Virus record (IMG/VR): IMGVR_UViG_3300050821_010780
Coordinates: 1 to 63,636 of that record
Direction: 5' to 3' (one strand)
Length of the DNA stretch: 63,636 nt
Origin: a virus
This document shows, piece after piece, positions 24,730 through 33,848 of the stretch. The translations under genes were made by a program, and so were the position numbers. The notes under the pieces are model-generated. The model ran no database searches. It was not told where the DNA came from and was given only the letters and a program-made list of their open reading frames with translations. The stretch's first letter is position 1; every line of letters begins with the position of its first letter.

Positions 24730-25500
24730 ACCTGTGCCTACATAACTCGGACCAAATCCCATCATACTTGATGGTATGCTTTCATATTGACCTGATTGTG
24801 GAATTGATTTTCTCTTATACTTTGATACTATATCGCTATTATCTAAATGATAATCTACATCCGAACTGAATTGCTCATTTGGATAAGAACTTGGATAATC
24901 ATTTACTGATGCATATGGAAACTCTCTAACACGATAATCAGCATATGGAGACCAAGACTGTTGCTCAAATGGGCCTAATGTATAGTCTTGGTAGTCCGAA
25001 GGATATTCGCGCTGATTACTAACTATATCATATGCATCATTGTGATCTTGCCTATCTTCACAAGCTTGGTTAAGTATTTGAAGATACAACTGTTTGAGTT
25101 TATGCGGAATACCATCTCCAAAACCAAGACTATAAGCTTCTTTCAACGCCTTATCATATGACCAACCATCGCTTTCACATCTGAATAATGCAATAGCAAA
25201 TCCAGTGCGATCGCGTCCATAAGCGCAATGAAGAAATGTTGGCCCATCTTTTAACAGCAATGTCGATATATCGTGCTTAAGGAAATTAAGCAGCGAACTC
25301 TTCTTATTGATATCAATAGGGAGCATAACGTGTTTAATACCAAGAAGCTTGCATACCCTATCAATTCTTTTACCTGCAGTATAATCAAGAGAGATAATCT
25401 TCTTTACACCGAGATTGCGATTTAGAAAAACAACATCCTCAATAGATGGAGCACTTCCACGAAATACTCCGTCCTGCACTTTTTTGAACCGATGTATCAT
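24721..25500 (-). CDS. Dual-specificity/tyrosine phosphatase-like protein (259 aa)
   Basis: Residues 85-105 contain the phosphatase P-loop HCAYGRDRTG (Cys92, Arg98), a full HCx5R(S/T) signature. Upstream segments fit the fold: FRGSAPSIEDVVFLNRNLGV, KKIISLDY and VMLPIDI. The last 90 residues are disordered and rich in Tyr, Ser, Pro and Asp (YPSDYQDYTLGPFEQQSWSP), ending SSMMGFGPSYVGTGYI. The start overlaps the upstream stop as ATGA. The gene lies in a run of structural genes, with a kinase-like gene also in the late block. The substrate is unknown; it could act on proteins, inositides or nucleotides. Confidence 0.82.
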   Translation of the reverse strand: MIHRFKKVQDGVFRGSAPSIEDVVFLNRNLGVKKIISLDYTAGKRIDRVCKLLGIKHVMLPIDINKKSSLLNFLKHDISTLLLKDGPTFLHCAYGRDRTGFAIALFRCESDGWSYDKALKEAYSLGFGDGIPHKLKQLYLQILNQACEDRQDHNDAYDIVSNQREYPSDYQDYTLGPFEQQSWSPYADYRVREFPYASVNDYPSSYPNEQFSSDVDYHLDNSDIVSKYKRKSIPQSGQYESIPSSMMGFGPSYVGTGYI

Positions 25501-26189
25501 TGTAGATAACCCACAATCGTATTGATAACATTACGGATATAACTTGGGTTATGACCCATTAGCAAATTCTTAATGAGCGTAATCGCTTGACCATACATCT
25601 GTCCGCCCTTAACTTTTTTTGCTCCTATATCGTACTCGTTTAAGTAGTAGAGCTTTCTCTTCATCAAGTCTATTGTATGCTTACGCTTTTCTGGCTTTGC
25701 TCGACTTAAAAGGAAACTAACCAACTGCGCAAGTCTTTGACCAGCAAAAAGAGGATCTCCAAGATTTAATGCCTCTGCTGCTTGCTTAACCATTGTTTGT
25801 TCTTTGGATGCTACGCTTTCAATAGCTTTTTCAAGAGCTTCTTGTTCTGGGCTATCTGAATTAGCTTCGTATGCCGCATCAAAAGACTTCTTGAACTCCT
25901 CTTGGAATTTGCACATTGCCTCATCATCATTTTCTTTCTTCATCTTGCGCATTATTGCAGAATAACTATTGTTATCTGATGCTTTCTTCTTGTGCTTCCA
26001 AAATTCTATACTGCGTAATCTTTTCACTGCTTCTTGTTTGGTTTTATATCGTCCAAGAATTTTTCCCTTCTCCGACTTTACCGCCCACTGTCCTCCTGGA
26101 AGTTTGACAATGAATGCAACTTTATTGATCTGATTGCATAGCTTCTCAAATATGAAGGTATCGTTTTCTATTTGAGAAGAGTAAGACAT
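25497..26189 (-). CDS. Unknown late protein with KGK-type N-terminal motif (230 aa)
   Basis: Residues 30-70 read VKLPGGQWAVKSEKGKILGR then YKTKQEAVKRLRSIEFWKH, a small beta-hairpin plus helix module often found at the ends of large-phage proteins. Helical Glu/Lys-rich segments follow, including MVKQAAEALNLGDPLFAGQR. The C-terminal part contains KVKGGQMYGQAITLIKNLLM. The gene starts immediately after the upstream stop and is coupled to the phosphatase gene by ATGA. Function unknown. Confidence 0.6.
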   Translation of the reverse strand: MSYSSQIENDTFIFEKLCNQINKVAFIVKLPGGQWAVKSEKGKILGRYKTKQEAVKRLRSIEFWKHKKKASDNNSYSAIMRKMKKENDDEAMCKFQEEFKKSFDAAYEANSDSPEQEALEKAIESVASKEQTMVKQAAEALNLGDPLFAGQRLAQLVSFLLSRAKPEKRKHTIDLMKRKLYYLNEYDIGAKKVKGGQMYGQAITLIKNLLMGHNPSYIRNVINTIVGYLQ

Positions 26190-26600
26190 TTATTGACCTG
26201 TTTTCGAGACTAATGCTCTAATTTTTGGAGCATCATTAACACTCAAAAAAATATCACCAAGTGATCCTTTGCCATCAAGTTCTGTCATTGCACGAATTTG
26301 GAAGCTGTTCAAGAATACCCTGTTATCTTTACGCAGTTCCTTTGTTTTCTTATCCACATAATAACATTCGAGAACAATTACTCTATCAAGAACATCTACT
26401 AACTTCCCTATCACAACACAATTTTGTGGCTGTGAATAGTCATCAAATTCAATGGTCTCAAACTGATCTCCGATGTAGATCTCCAATAGCTTACCTTTCA
26501 TTTTAGTAAGCAGTTCATCCGAAAACTTTTTTAGCTCTCCATTCGTATGTGCTGCAAATGCTTCGAATGGATTCCCGCTATCTCCGTTGTTAGTTGCCAT
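26190..26600 (-). CDS. Unknown late protein (136 aa)
   Basis: The N-terminal 40 residues are flexible and helical. A likely beta-barrel-like core follows: KLLEIYIGDQFETIEFDDYS, CVVIGKLVDVLDRVIVLECY and VFLNSFQIRAMTELDG. It resembles a small OB- or SH3-like adaptor. It overlaps the upstream transglycosylase gene by 11 nt. Candidate for a baseplate or tail-associated adaptor, based only on position. Confidence 0.6.
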   Translation of the reverse strand: MATNNGDSGNPFEAFAAHTNGELKKFSDELLTKMKGKLLEIYIGDQFETIEFDDYSQPQNCVVIGKLVDVLDRVIVLECYYVDKKTKELRKDNRVFLNSFQIRAMTELDGKGSLGDIFLSVNDAPKIRALVSKTGQ

Positions 26601-27645
26601 TTCTGTCCTTCAAAAATAGTGTGTGGAACTTCGTGTAATTAAACTCCGCTACCTTTATGCCTAATTCTTGATAGTGCGGAACAACATTCGGTGTAATGAG
26701 GGTAATTATTTTCACTCCACCAATTTTCTTTGTTGCATCCTTAAAGACATTTGAAAGTGTACCACAAACTTTTCTCACTTCATTTAGCTTGTTTGAATAG
26801 CATACAATCTCTGTTCCATCGCCATTTGAATATGTTTCTGACTTGATATTAAGCTCTTCTTTCAGTGCTAATGATAAAACACGCGCAAATTCAAGCTTGG
26901 ATGAGAAATCTGAACCTGACCCTATAGATATAAGAAGCTTATCCCTTGTATCATTCGCAAAGGTGTCAATGTATTTATTGAGGTATGTCATTAGTTTATC
27001 AACAAGAACATCTGAACCATCACTTGATTGTGGGATCTCTGCTGGTTTTTGTTTGGTTTTGGATAGATCAGACACTGTTCCAGGACCCGCCACTTCATTT
27101 AATCGTTTAAGCATCGATTGGAAACCAGCGCTTCTTGAACGCGCCATCAACGTGCTTGAAAGATCTCCAACTGTAATTGCTCCCTTTTTTCCGTGATCAA
27201 GTGTTGTATTCCACTCATATGCCTGTCTTTCTTTTGGAGATGAGGCATCTTTTGCAGCAACAATTACATTAGCATTTGCTGCTGGATCTGTTCCTTTCCA
27301 TCTATGAAGCGTAGCGGGAAAAAAGTTTGCGTGCTGATATTGAGTCGCTGATGAAAATGGCCTTCCACCATTAACTCTTTGATTGGTTTTTACGAGTCTC
27401 TCAACATAGTCTAACTGATCTTCTGCTGGTTTGAACTTGAAGTTTTTGATCTCATCTTTCGAAAGACCCATACCTTTCAGCGTAAAATCCATAAAGCCAA
27501 GAAGACCTTGAGCGCTTGCCTTTGGGTGTTTTGCCGCTGGATTGACACCGCTTTCAAGATACATCACCAATAACAAATCCCTTGGGTTCATGCCAAGACG
27601 ACCGCTTACTTCGTTGAGTTTGGTGAAGAAGCGATTTGACAACAT
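26590..27645 (-). CDS. Virion lytic transglycosylase-like protein (351 aa)
   Basis: The N-terminal domain matches soluble lytic transglycosylase-type muramidases. RLGMNPRDLLLVMYLESGVN carries the catalytic Glu in the E-S context, and PKASAQGLLGFM is the conserved GL-x-GF/Q-like stretch. Residues 100-150 (SSATQYQHANFFPATLHRWK) complete the domain. A Ser/Thr-rich linker follows, then a second domain of about 140 residues (KLMTYLNKYIDTFANDTRDK to the end) with predicted Rossmann-like alternation, of unknown role. Transglycosylase at a virion or tail position would make a local hole in peptidoglycan during infection. Start TAATG overlaps the upstream stop. Confidence 0.8.
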   Translation of the reverse strand: MLSNRFFTKLNEVSGRLGMNPRDLLLVMYLESGVNPAAKHPKASAQGLLGFMDFTLKGMGLSKDEIKNFKFKPAEDQLDYVERLVKTNQRVNGGRPFSSATQYQHANFFPATLHRWKGTDPAANANVIVAAKDASSPKERQAYEWNTTLDHGKKGAITVGDLSSTLMARSRSAGFQSMLKRLNEVAGPGTVSDLSKTKQKPAEIPQSSDGSDVLVDKLMTYLNKYIDTFANDTRDKLLISIGSGSDFSSKLEFARVLSLALKEELNIKSETYSNGDGTEIVCYSNKLNEVRKVCGTLSNVFKDATKKIGGVKIITLITPNVVPHYQELGIKVAEFNYTKFHTLFLKDRNGN

Positions 27646-28094
27646 TACGAGACCTTAAAATTCCGTTGAATTGTGCGAAGGGATAGTATACCAGTTTTGA
27701 GCGAAAGACGACAAAGTATTTTGAGCGTAGCTTTTCCAATGATTGACGGATCTATCTTCGAAAAGTCTATGTAGGAATAGACTTCAAGCTGACGATCATT
27801 TGTGGCATCTTCCGCTGGATGATTATATAGCACGATACCTCTTACAACGGATCGTCTAACTTCATCGATGATCTTTTGCTCAAAATTTGGCGGAATTATA
27901 TCTGGTTCCATATTGAGATCATACAATCTCTCACTAACGATACCGGTGATGTGATGAAATGATCCCACCGTGACCCTAATGTTATTTGGCGTGATTGCTT
28001 GAAGAAATGGAAAACTGGAAAACGGTCTATCAACGCGACCTTCTTGTATGTTGTGCTGAGGTGGCCCTCGTCTCTCGCGTTGAGGAGGGCTCAA
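27645..28094 (-). CDS. Baseplate/tail-like protein, TTG start (149 aa)
   Basis: A basic, Pro-rich N-terminus (SPPQRERRGPPQHNIQEGRV) precedes a beta/helix domain (NNIRVTVGSFHHITGIVSER, IDEVRRSVVRGIVLYNHPAE) and a compact end LSLRTIQRNFKVS. The only sensible start is TTG at 28094, which overlaps the upstream stop as TTGA; the next in-frame Met is about 60 residues on. It sits between the transglycosylase gene and a long helical gene. A tail or baseplate role is inferred. Confidence 0.55.
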   Translation of the reverse strand: MSPPQRERRGPPQHNIQEGRVDRPFSSFPFLQAITPNNIRVTVGSFHHITGIVSERLYDLNMEPDIIPPNFEQKIIDEVRRSVVRGIVLYNHPAEDATNDRQLEVYSYIDFSKIDPSIIGKATLKILCRLSLKTGILSLRTIQRNFKVS

Positions 28095-29437
28095 ACTAAA
28101 GGGGGCGTTTCTTCCTTTTCCTCTTCTTCCTTTTGCTCTTGCGGTTTACCTTTTAAGAAGTCAAACACACCGGCAGTTTTATATTCTTCAACAATACCCT
28201 CTGCTATTGCAAGAAGCTTCAAACTCATTTCGGGATCTTGATCTTCCATCGCTTCCGAATGATCAAGAATTTCAAGCACCATTAGCTCTGGATTTTCTTC
28301 CTCCGCAAAAATCTCCAAGCGCTCCAAGAACTCTTGATTTGATGCTCCTTTTTGCTTTTCAAGATCAAGTGGCATATTTTCATCCGGTGTTTGTTCGACC
28401 ATTGTTTTTGGCAATAGGTTTGGTAGATTTTGAGGTTGATACATTAACGTCTCCGGTTTGTTGCCCATCATGCCGGGTTCTTTAAGAGGACCGGTTGAAA
28501 CTTGTTGTTGAAGCTGTTCTCCTAATGGTTTTGCTTGCTCTGTTAATCTTTGTTGCATCTCCGCTTGTTGTTGCGCTTCCATCTGTTGTTTAGCAGCATC
28601 TTCTTGTCTTTGCTTGATTTCAAGCTCTTTCTTTTTCTCCGCAACTAACTTCTCATGTTCCTTTTTCAACGGAACAATGCGTCCCTCATAATACTTTACG
28701 AACTCCTTATGGTATCCTGCAAATTTCTCAACAAAACCTTTTGACAAAGCGGTGTACTGATCAAGACTTCTTTTAGCAAGAGCACTTGCCAATTTTTTGA
28801 ACGTGGAAAGCAAGAACGCAACAAATCTCTCAGATCGCTCAATCATTATCAAGGTATCTCTTTTGAGATCCTTCAAGAATGCAACGGAGAAATTTCGCTC
28901 CAATACCTTCATAGCTTTTGCACGTTCATTCGTTAGATTATGAACTACATCAGAAAGAGGATCTGTAATTTTGAACCACCAATCAGATAGACCAGCTTGT
29001 TTTTTGAGCGATGCACTGACTTCAATATTGTCATTAGCTTCTTGAAGATCTTCAAGCTGAAGCTCGCGTGTCGGATTGTATCCGAATAACTGCTCCTTCT
29101 GATCATCATCAAATTGATCAAGTAGCACTTTGAAGTTTTTCAAGTCAACAGTATTACGGAAACGCTCAAGCTCCGCTGCTATGTAGCGTGCGCGTTCGTG
29201 AAATGATGACAATGCAGCGGCACAAGAAAGATAATCACGTCTACGATAGTATTGCTTTGCTGAACGAAGAAGATTGCGAACATTCTCCGCATAACCTCTA
29301 ACCTTCTCATCAGCTTTGCGAAGATGCTCCATTGTCTTACCGAATTCTGGATTAAGCCTCTCAATTAAGCGACCAGACAAATTTGCCTTCTCATGCAAAT
29401 GGTTCCAAAATCCGCGTTCTTGTGCCAATCGTTCCAT
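28091..29437 (-). CDS. Long helical/coiled-coil virion protein (448 aa)
   Basis: MERLAQERGFWNHLHEKANL begins at the ATG at 29437 after an AGGAG ribosome-binding site; the TTG one codon earlier is not needed. The first 270 residues are helical. A Gln/Lys/Glu coiled coil follows (EKKKELEIKQRQEDAAKQQM; MEAQQQAEMQQRLTEQAKPL), then a Pro-rich linker and an acidic C-terminus (QEQKEEEEKEETPPLV). Gene order (next to the portal) suggests a scaffold, head-completion or internal protein. The promoter motif at 29459-29471 lies in the gap after the portal stop. Confidence 0.62.
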   Translation of the reverse strand: MERLAQERGFWNHLHEKANLSGRLIERLNPEFGKTMEHLRKADEKVRGYAENVRNLLRSAKQYYRRRDYLSCAAALSSFHERARYIAAELERFRNTVDLKNFKVLLDQFDDDQKEQLFGYNPTRELQLEDLQEANDNIEVSASLKKQAGLSDWWFKITDPLSDVVHNLTNERAKAMKVLERNFSVAFLKDLKRDTLIMIERSERFVAFLLSTFKKLASALAKRSLDQYTALSKGFVEKFAGYHKEFVKYYEGRIVPLKKEHEKLVAEKKKELEIKQRQEDAAKQQMEAQQQAEMQQRLTEQAKPLGEQLQQQVSTGPLKEPGMMGNKPETLMYQPQNLPNLLPKTMVEQTPDENMPLDLEKQKGASNQEFLERLEIFAEEENPELMVLEILDHSEAMEDQDPEMSLKLLAIAEGIVEEYKTAGVFDFLKGKPQEQKEEEEKEETPPLV

Positions 29438-29458
29438 CAAAATCTCCTGATATCAATA

Positions 29459-29471
29459 ATGCAGAAATATT
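29459..29471 (-). promoter_or_regulatory. Putative late promoter ATATT-N3-GCAT
   Basis: Plus-strand ATGC-AGA-AATATT; minus-strand AATATT-TCT-GCAT 21 nt before the ATG at 29437, followed by an AGGAG ribosome-binding site. Confidence 0.5.
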
Positions 29472-29473
29472 GG

Positions 29474-31285
29474 TTACGCTGGAGGCGGTGTTCCACCGGT
29501 TGGACCAGGTGGTGCTCCACTTGGTGGCGGAGGTGGTGGCATACCTGGACCGGGTCCTCCAGGTAATGGCGGAAGCCCTCCAGGGCCTCCCATGCCCATA
29601 TCCATTCCCATTGGAGGTGCACCTGGCGCTCCTGGTAAAGCTCCAGCTTGATCTGCATAAGGAGATGATCCTGGAAGTGGTGTTTCCGCAATCTCTGGAA
29701 TCTCGTCTTCCTCCGACATAGCTCTTAATTCATTCAATGCCATACGATCAAGAGACATCGTTTCCTTTTTGCGAACTGCTTCCATAATGTCTTCTTTCTT
29801 GATCTTTCTTCGTTCTTCATCATAATCAAGTCCTAATGATCTGTATAATGTTTGATGAGACACTTTCTTTTGATCTCCTGCTAACTGAATAAGCATATTG
29901 ATATACTCACTTGTATCGAAAAGAGACATGTGATTGAATTCTACTTCCGGTATGATTAGTTTCTTTTCTCCATTCTCATGCTCATAGAACTCATTAAGCT
30001 TTGATATCGGGGCAAAAATTTTCTTCTTCAACCAAGCTGCCATCATATTACGGAAGCTCATATAACGATCGCGCAATACTTCAAGGGACACTCCTCCATT
30101 TGCGTATGTTATATCACCCCCTCCTTCCATAATAACTTGCGGCACCATAAGTCCAATATACACTTCTTTCAGTAGCTGGGTAATATCTCCCGATGTATCG
30201 TAGATACCTTGGTTCCATCCAATACGCTCAACGGATACTCCGGCGTGAGTGAAGATTTTAAAGTTAGGATCACCCTCTGCGTTCTCGAACACATTTCTCC
30301 ACGCTTCCAAATCAGCTTGCAATGGATGCAAACCTTCGGGTCCATCGGTTCCAACTTTCACAATCGTCATCGGATTGATCATTGCTTGCGCTTGAACGAA
30401 TTTTGCTTCTCGGATCGTATCAAAGATCATCAGCTGACGAAATATACAAACCGGTAGTCCAGTTCCTCTAATCTCGTATGGGCTAATCTTCCTTGCAAGA
30501 TGCGAGATGTAGAAGTTGTCCAATGGTATATTCTCACCACGCTTAACGTGATCAATTATTGTCTCGTTTAACTGTCTGCGCTGTTCTATATCGGATGGAC
30601 GATTTGAAAAGACAATACGACGAAGATTTTCATCTGGACGAAGCATTATTACTGGTTCATTAGCAATGACCGATCGTTTGACTACTATGTAATCAGGATT
30701 CTGTATTATAAGGCGCGCCCACTTCGCCGTTCGTTCATCAAGCTCTGCATATACGAAAGCCTCTCCAAGCAACCAATATTCTTGGGCAACTTGAATGCAA
30801 ACATTCATCAGATCAATTTCCTCAATCATATCGTTGAAGAATTGTTCAACTTTCTTGTTGCGACACTTGATGGTTAGTTTTGAAATTGGATATGTTGAGT
30901 GAAGATTGATTGCATTTTGGACTGGAGCTTGTAGAGCAAAAAAACTTCTGAGCCAAGAATTTATCGTCGCCCGATCGCGCGGAAGGTTCATATTGGAATT
31001 TAGCCATAACGGACTATAGATCCCATTAATCTGTCTTACCGTATTATCAGAGCTACCTCTCCATTGTGATCCAACTGTATTCTGTTGTGTTGATTGCGCA
31101 CTCTTTTTGATACCGGAAGCTACAACATTTGCTGCTTTTGAAGTTCCCTCATCATCATATGAACGACCAGAACCATCTCTATATCTTCCTTGTTTAACTT
31201 CACCTTCAAGTGAAGCTCTACGATGTTCTGATACTGCTTTATACATCACTGGCGTTACTGGGGGAACGAATTTGTTTTCAGTCAT
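29474..31285 (-). CDS. Portal protein (603 aa)
   Basis: Length and sequence fit a phage portal. The N-terminal region carries PLWLNSNMNLPRDRATINSW and RSFFALQAPVQNAINLHSTY (wing and clip region). Then come a crown-like QEYWLLGEAFVYAELDE, a stem region around PQVIMEGGGDITYANGG, and a long helix with DRYMSFRNMMAAWLKKKIF. The C-terminal 70 residues are a Pro/Gly/Met tail (ADQAGALPGAPGAPPMGMDM then runs of PPPPPP), likely disordered. Next to TerL, as usual. The start at 31285 has AAGAGG upstream. The Pro/Gly tail is longer than in typical portals. Confidence 0.85.
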   Translation of the reverse strand: MTENKFVPPVTPVMYKAVSEHRRASLEGEVKQGRYRDGSGRSYDDEGTSKAANVVASGIKKSAQSTQQNTVGSQWRGSSDNTVRQINGIYSPLWLNSNMNLPRDRATINSWLRSFFALQAPVQNAINLHSTYPISKLTIKCRNKKVEQFFNDMIEEIDLMNVCIQVAQEYWLLGEAFVYAELDERTAKWARLIIQNPDYIVVKRSVIANEPVIMLRPDENLRRIVFSNRPSDIEQRRQLNETIIDHVKRGENIPLDNFYISHLARKISPYEIRGTGLPVCIFRQLMIFDTIREAKFVQAQAMINPMTIVKVGTDGPEGLHPLQADLEAWRNVFENAEGDPNFKIFTHAGVSVERIGWNQGIYDTSGDITQLLKEVYIGLMVPQVIMEGGGDITYANGGVSLEVLRDRYMSFRNMMAAWLKKKIFAPISKLNEFYEHENGEKKLIIPEVEFNHMSLFDTSEYINMLIQLAGDQKKVSHQTLYRSLGLDYDEERRKIKKEDIMEAVRKKETMSLDRMALNELRAMSEEDEIPEIAETPLPGSSPYADQAGALPGAPGAPPMGMDMGMGGPGGLPPLPGGPGPGMPPPPPPSGAPPGPTGGTPPPA

Positions 31286-31303
31286 CTAATCCTCTTAATA
31301 TCT

Positions 31304-31313
31304 CTATATATCA
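31304..31313 (-). promoter_or_regulatory. TGATATATAG element before the portal gene
   Basis: Minus-strand TGATATATAG between the TerL stop codon (which supplies its TGA) and the portal ribosome-binding site. Core shared with 18194, 24047, 5420 and 42093. Confidence 0.4.
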
Positions 31314-33140
31314 ACGTAATTTGGGGCAGTATCCTAAAATTGCCGGAATGCCTTCTTTTTTCTCCGTTTTCATCAAAGAAGGGTGCTTAATCTTAAACCC
31401 GTTCGATACATAGAACTTCATAGCGATGTAGGCATTTAAAAGCGCACTGAAACCATCAGTATGTCCTGACTTTACATAATGAGGCTGAACATCGCCAGTT
31501 CTTGATATTGAAGGTTTGATCTCAAAATTCACGCAATGCTGCAATAACCACGAAATCTGCTCAAATGAACCCAATGGAAAACGAACATTGCCTTTCTTCA
31601 TTTGCTCAAACATATCAGCGATCCAAAAATCTTTCTCGAACATTATGGTCTTTGGAAATACTTGATCTGCGAATTTGATCTTGTCATTTACACGAGGAAG
31701 AGCATTTGATGAAAGCATCTTCATTCCGTATTCTGTTTGCAGTATCTCGGAAAGATCTCTCGTATAACCCAAGTCAATAACACCAAGATTAACACTGTAT
31801 TTGCGCATAATCTCATCAATGATACCCTTTTTGGAAGTAAGATCATTTCGTTTGAATTTGGTAGCGAATTCAATGGACATTCGTTGAGGACCGGTCATCG
31901 CAATAACAACCGCTGTTGAGTATGATTGACCTTTGTTTCTAACTTTGTCGCTATCAACAAGGTTTTCAATGTCAGCTTTCTCACCAATATCTATACCGAG
32001 GAAAACGAGAAGATCCTCTGCGGGTGATATTGATGCACGGAATTTTCTTTCTGGATCCCCGCAAAGCTCGCGAATTTGATCGGGTGTAATGATTGCGCTT
32101 TCACCGTGATAAAATTCACCAAGGACTTCATTTTGATATGCGCGCTCTGTATTGATTGCAGAAATGCCAGGTTTTTCAGAGAGAAGCTTTTCTTTGGTGA
32201 TATGTGGCATATAAAGCTGATTGATATGAAACCCCATGAATTTAGCGTCCGACTTATCTTTTGTCGATATCCATTTTCCACGTTCAGCAGCATCCCTTTT
32301 ATCTTGTTCAAAACCACAATGTGTGCAGCGAACTATAAATCCGTAAAGCCAAATATCTTCCCAGTCATTAGAATTTGGGGTGTAAAGCGGAAAATGCTTT
32401 TTGCACTTCTCACAACCAAGGTAATAGTACTGTTGTGTTGAGTTGTTCCATATATCGTAGAACATTGAACCCCTTTGTAATGGTGTTCCAAACATTACCT
32501 GAACTCCACCATTTCCATATTGAGCCTGCATCATCGTCTTCAACGCATTACTCATCGCTGTTGAACTCATTTGTTGCACTTCATCGAAGAAGATAATATC
32601 TACGGTTTTACCACGAAGTCTTGTGGCATCTATACCAACACTCTCAATCCATATATGGTTGTTTCCCTTGAATTGTTTGAACTGTTGCGATTCACTGCCC
32701 TCTTCATCGAGAAGAAGCTGCATACACGACTTTTGCTTGCCTTTAATTGGTTGTTCATCAGGAACACTTGATCCTGATATCATTGCTGCAAATTTTGTTT
32801 TGCTGTATGAGAACGCAAGATCAAGAAACGGAAACGCATGTATGATACGAATTGGAGGACGACCATTGAAACCAAAAATACCCGAACCAAGAAAATACAT
32901 CTCCATAGCAGATGCGCAAGTTGTCATACCAGTTTGACGACTTTTACATACTGCAATTGGAAGGCTGTCTTTTTCCAATGCCTTAACGCCAATACATCGA
33001 TAAATCTCTGCATATGGCTTATATCCATTCCCATGAATACGGAATGGCTTTCCATCGAGCGTAAGATGTTTCTCGACCCAATAAACGGGATCGAGTGCAA
33101 GCAACTTGTCCTTAATCGTATCTAATAGCGAAGCTTCCAT
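31311..33140 (-). CDS. terL: Terminase large subunit, GpA-like (609 aa)
   Basis: Walker A-like CKSRQTGMTT (about residues 65-74) and Walker B DIIFFDEVQQM (about 181-191) define the packaging ATPase. A GpA-type zinc ribbon follows (CEKC near 243, CTHC near 272). The C-terminal nuclease has the RNase H-like opening LLVFLGIDIGEKADIE (D384), with LGVIDLGYTRD further on. A GETP/coupling-like LGEFYHGES segment is also present. TerL cuts and pumps genome DNA into the prohead. The portal gene is immediately downstream. The start ATG at 33140 has no Shine-Dalgarno but a promoter motif (33150-33162) ends 9 nt upstream, hinting at a near-leaderless message. Confidence 0.9.
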   Translation of the reverse strand: MEASLLDTIKDKLLALDPVYWVEKHLTLDGKPFRIHGNGYKPYAEIYRCIGVKALEKDSLPIAVCKSRQTGMTTCASAMEMYFLGSGIFGFNGRPPIRIIHAFPFLDLAFSYSKTKFAAMISGSSVPDEQPIKGKQKSCMQLLLDEEGSESQQFKQFKGNNHIWIESVGIDATRLRGKTVDIIFFDEVQQMSSTAMSNALKTMMQAQYGNGGVQVMFGTPLQRGSMFYDIWNNSTQQYYYLGCEKCKKHFPLYTPNSNDWEDIWLYGFIVRCTHCGFEQDKRDAAERGKWISTKDKSDAKFMGFHINQLYMPHITKEKLLSEKPGISAINTERAYQNEVLGEFYHGESAIITPDQIRELCGDPERKFRASISPAEDLLVFLGIDIGEKADIENLVDSDKVRNKGQSYSTAVVIAMTGPQRMSIEFATKFKRNDLTSKKGIIDEIMRKYSVNLGVIDLGYTRDLSEILQTEYGMKMLSSNALPRVNDKIKFADQVFPKTIMFEKDFWIADMFEQMKKGNVRFPLGSFEQISWLLQHCVNFEIKPSISRTGDVQPHYVKSGHTDGFSALLNAYIAMKFYVSNGFKIKHPSLMKTEKKEGIPAILGYCPKLR

Positions 33141-33149
33141 ATGTAATCA

Positions 33150-33162
33150 ATGCGAAAATATA
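33150..33162 (-). promoter_or_regulatory. Putative late promoter before TerL
   Basis: Plus-strand ATGC-GAA-AATATA; minus-strand TATATT-TTC-GCAT, 9 nt before the TerL ATG. Confidence 0.55.
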
Positions 33163-33170
33163 GGGAGAAG

Positions 33171-33845
33171 CTACTTGTAATGCCCCATCATTGTTGCACA
33201 AGGTTCGCACTTTTCAGGATTATCAACGTCATGGCCACGACGTGCTGGGCTCCACAAAAGCTGATGATTTGCTGCCGCAAACAATTTCAGATCATCATTC
33301 TTTGCGCCTAACCATCTGAATGTAATCACATCATCTCTGAATGGACCTTTATTCGGCCCCAGTATCTTTAACGCCTCATTTTCCAGTCCGTGCTCCATCA
33401 TATAATCACCCAGCACTTGGCGTGCTTTATCATCATAATCAATAAACGCTTTATGAGCGAGCTGCATAATATGAGGTGGGAATTTATTGACTGATGCTTG
33501 TTTTACCAACCACTCAAATCGAGATGCTTGTTTATTAAGTTCATCATCCAATAAATCAGCGTTGTAAAACCTTTGGCACACACCGCATACACCCTTGTCG
33601 TATTCGTGCCCATATAGATTGTGTTGCCCGCGTTTCTTGTCGATATGATGTTCAACCGTTTGATACAACGGAAAATCTTTGGCATGCATTGCTAATAGTG
33701 CAAGCGGTTCAATGCTACCAACTCGCAAATCATGAGCCTCATCATTCGCACCATTATCTTCAAACCAATCTGCAATGACTGCGCGAGCCTCTTTGTCGAT
33801 TATTGCTTTATGCGCGACATCAAGAATATGTCTTGGAATAAGCAC
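33171..33845 (-). CDS. TIGR02996-like repeat protein with two CxxC motifs (224 aa)
   Basis: Residues near 20-40 read ARAVIADWFEDNGANDEAHD, and near 137-160 RQVLGDYMMEHGLENEALKI. Both match the A-DW-E-G---EA---L pattern of TIGR02996 repeat-companion domains. Two Cys pairs (CGVCQRFY and CEPCATMMGHY) could bind zinc. Other segments are NLYGHEYDKGV and AANHQLLWSPARRGHDVDNP. It starts with GTG at 33845, and the next gene upstream ends at 33849. Late position suggests a virion protein; function unknown. Confidence 0.62.
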   Translation of the reverse strand: MLIPRHILDVAHKAIIDKEARAVIADWFEDNGANDEAHDLRVGSIEPLALLAMHAKDFPLYQTVEHHIDKKRGQHNLYGHEYDKGVCGVCQRFYNADLLDDELNKQASRFEWLVKQASVNKFPPHIMQLAHKAFIDYDDKARQVLGDYMMEHGLENEALKILGPNKGPFRDDVITFRWLGAKNDDLKLFAAANHQLLWSPARRGHDVDNPEKCEPCATMMGHYK

Positions 33846-33848
33846 AAC

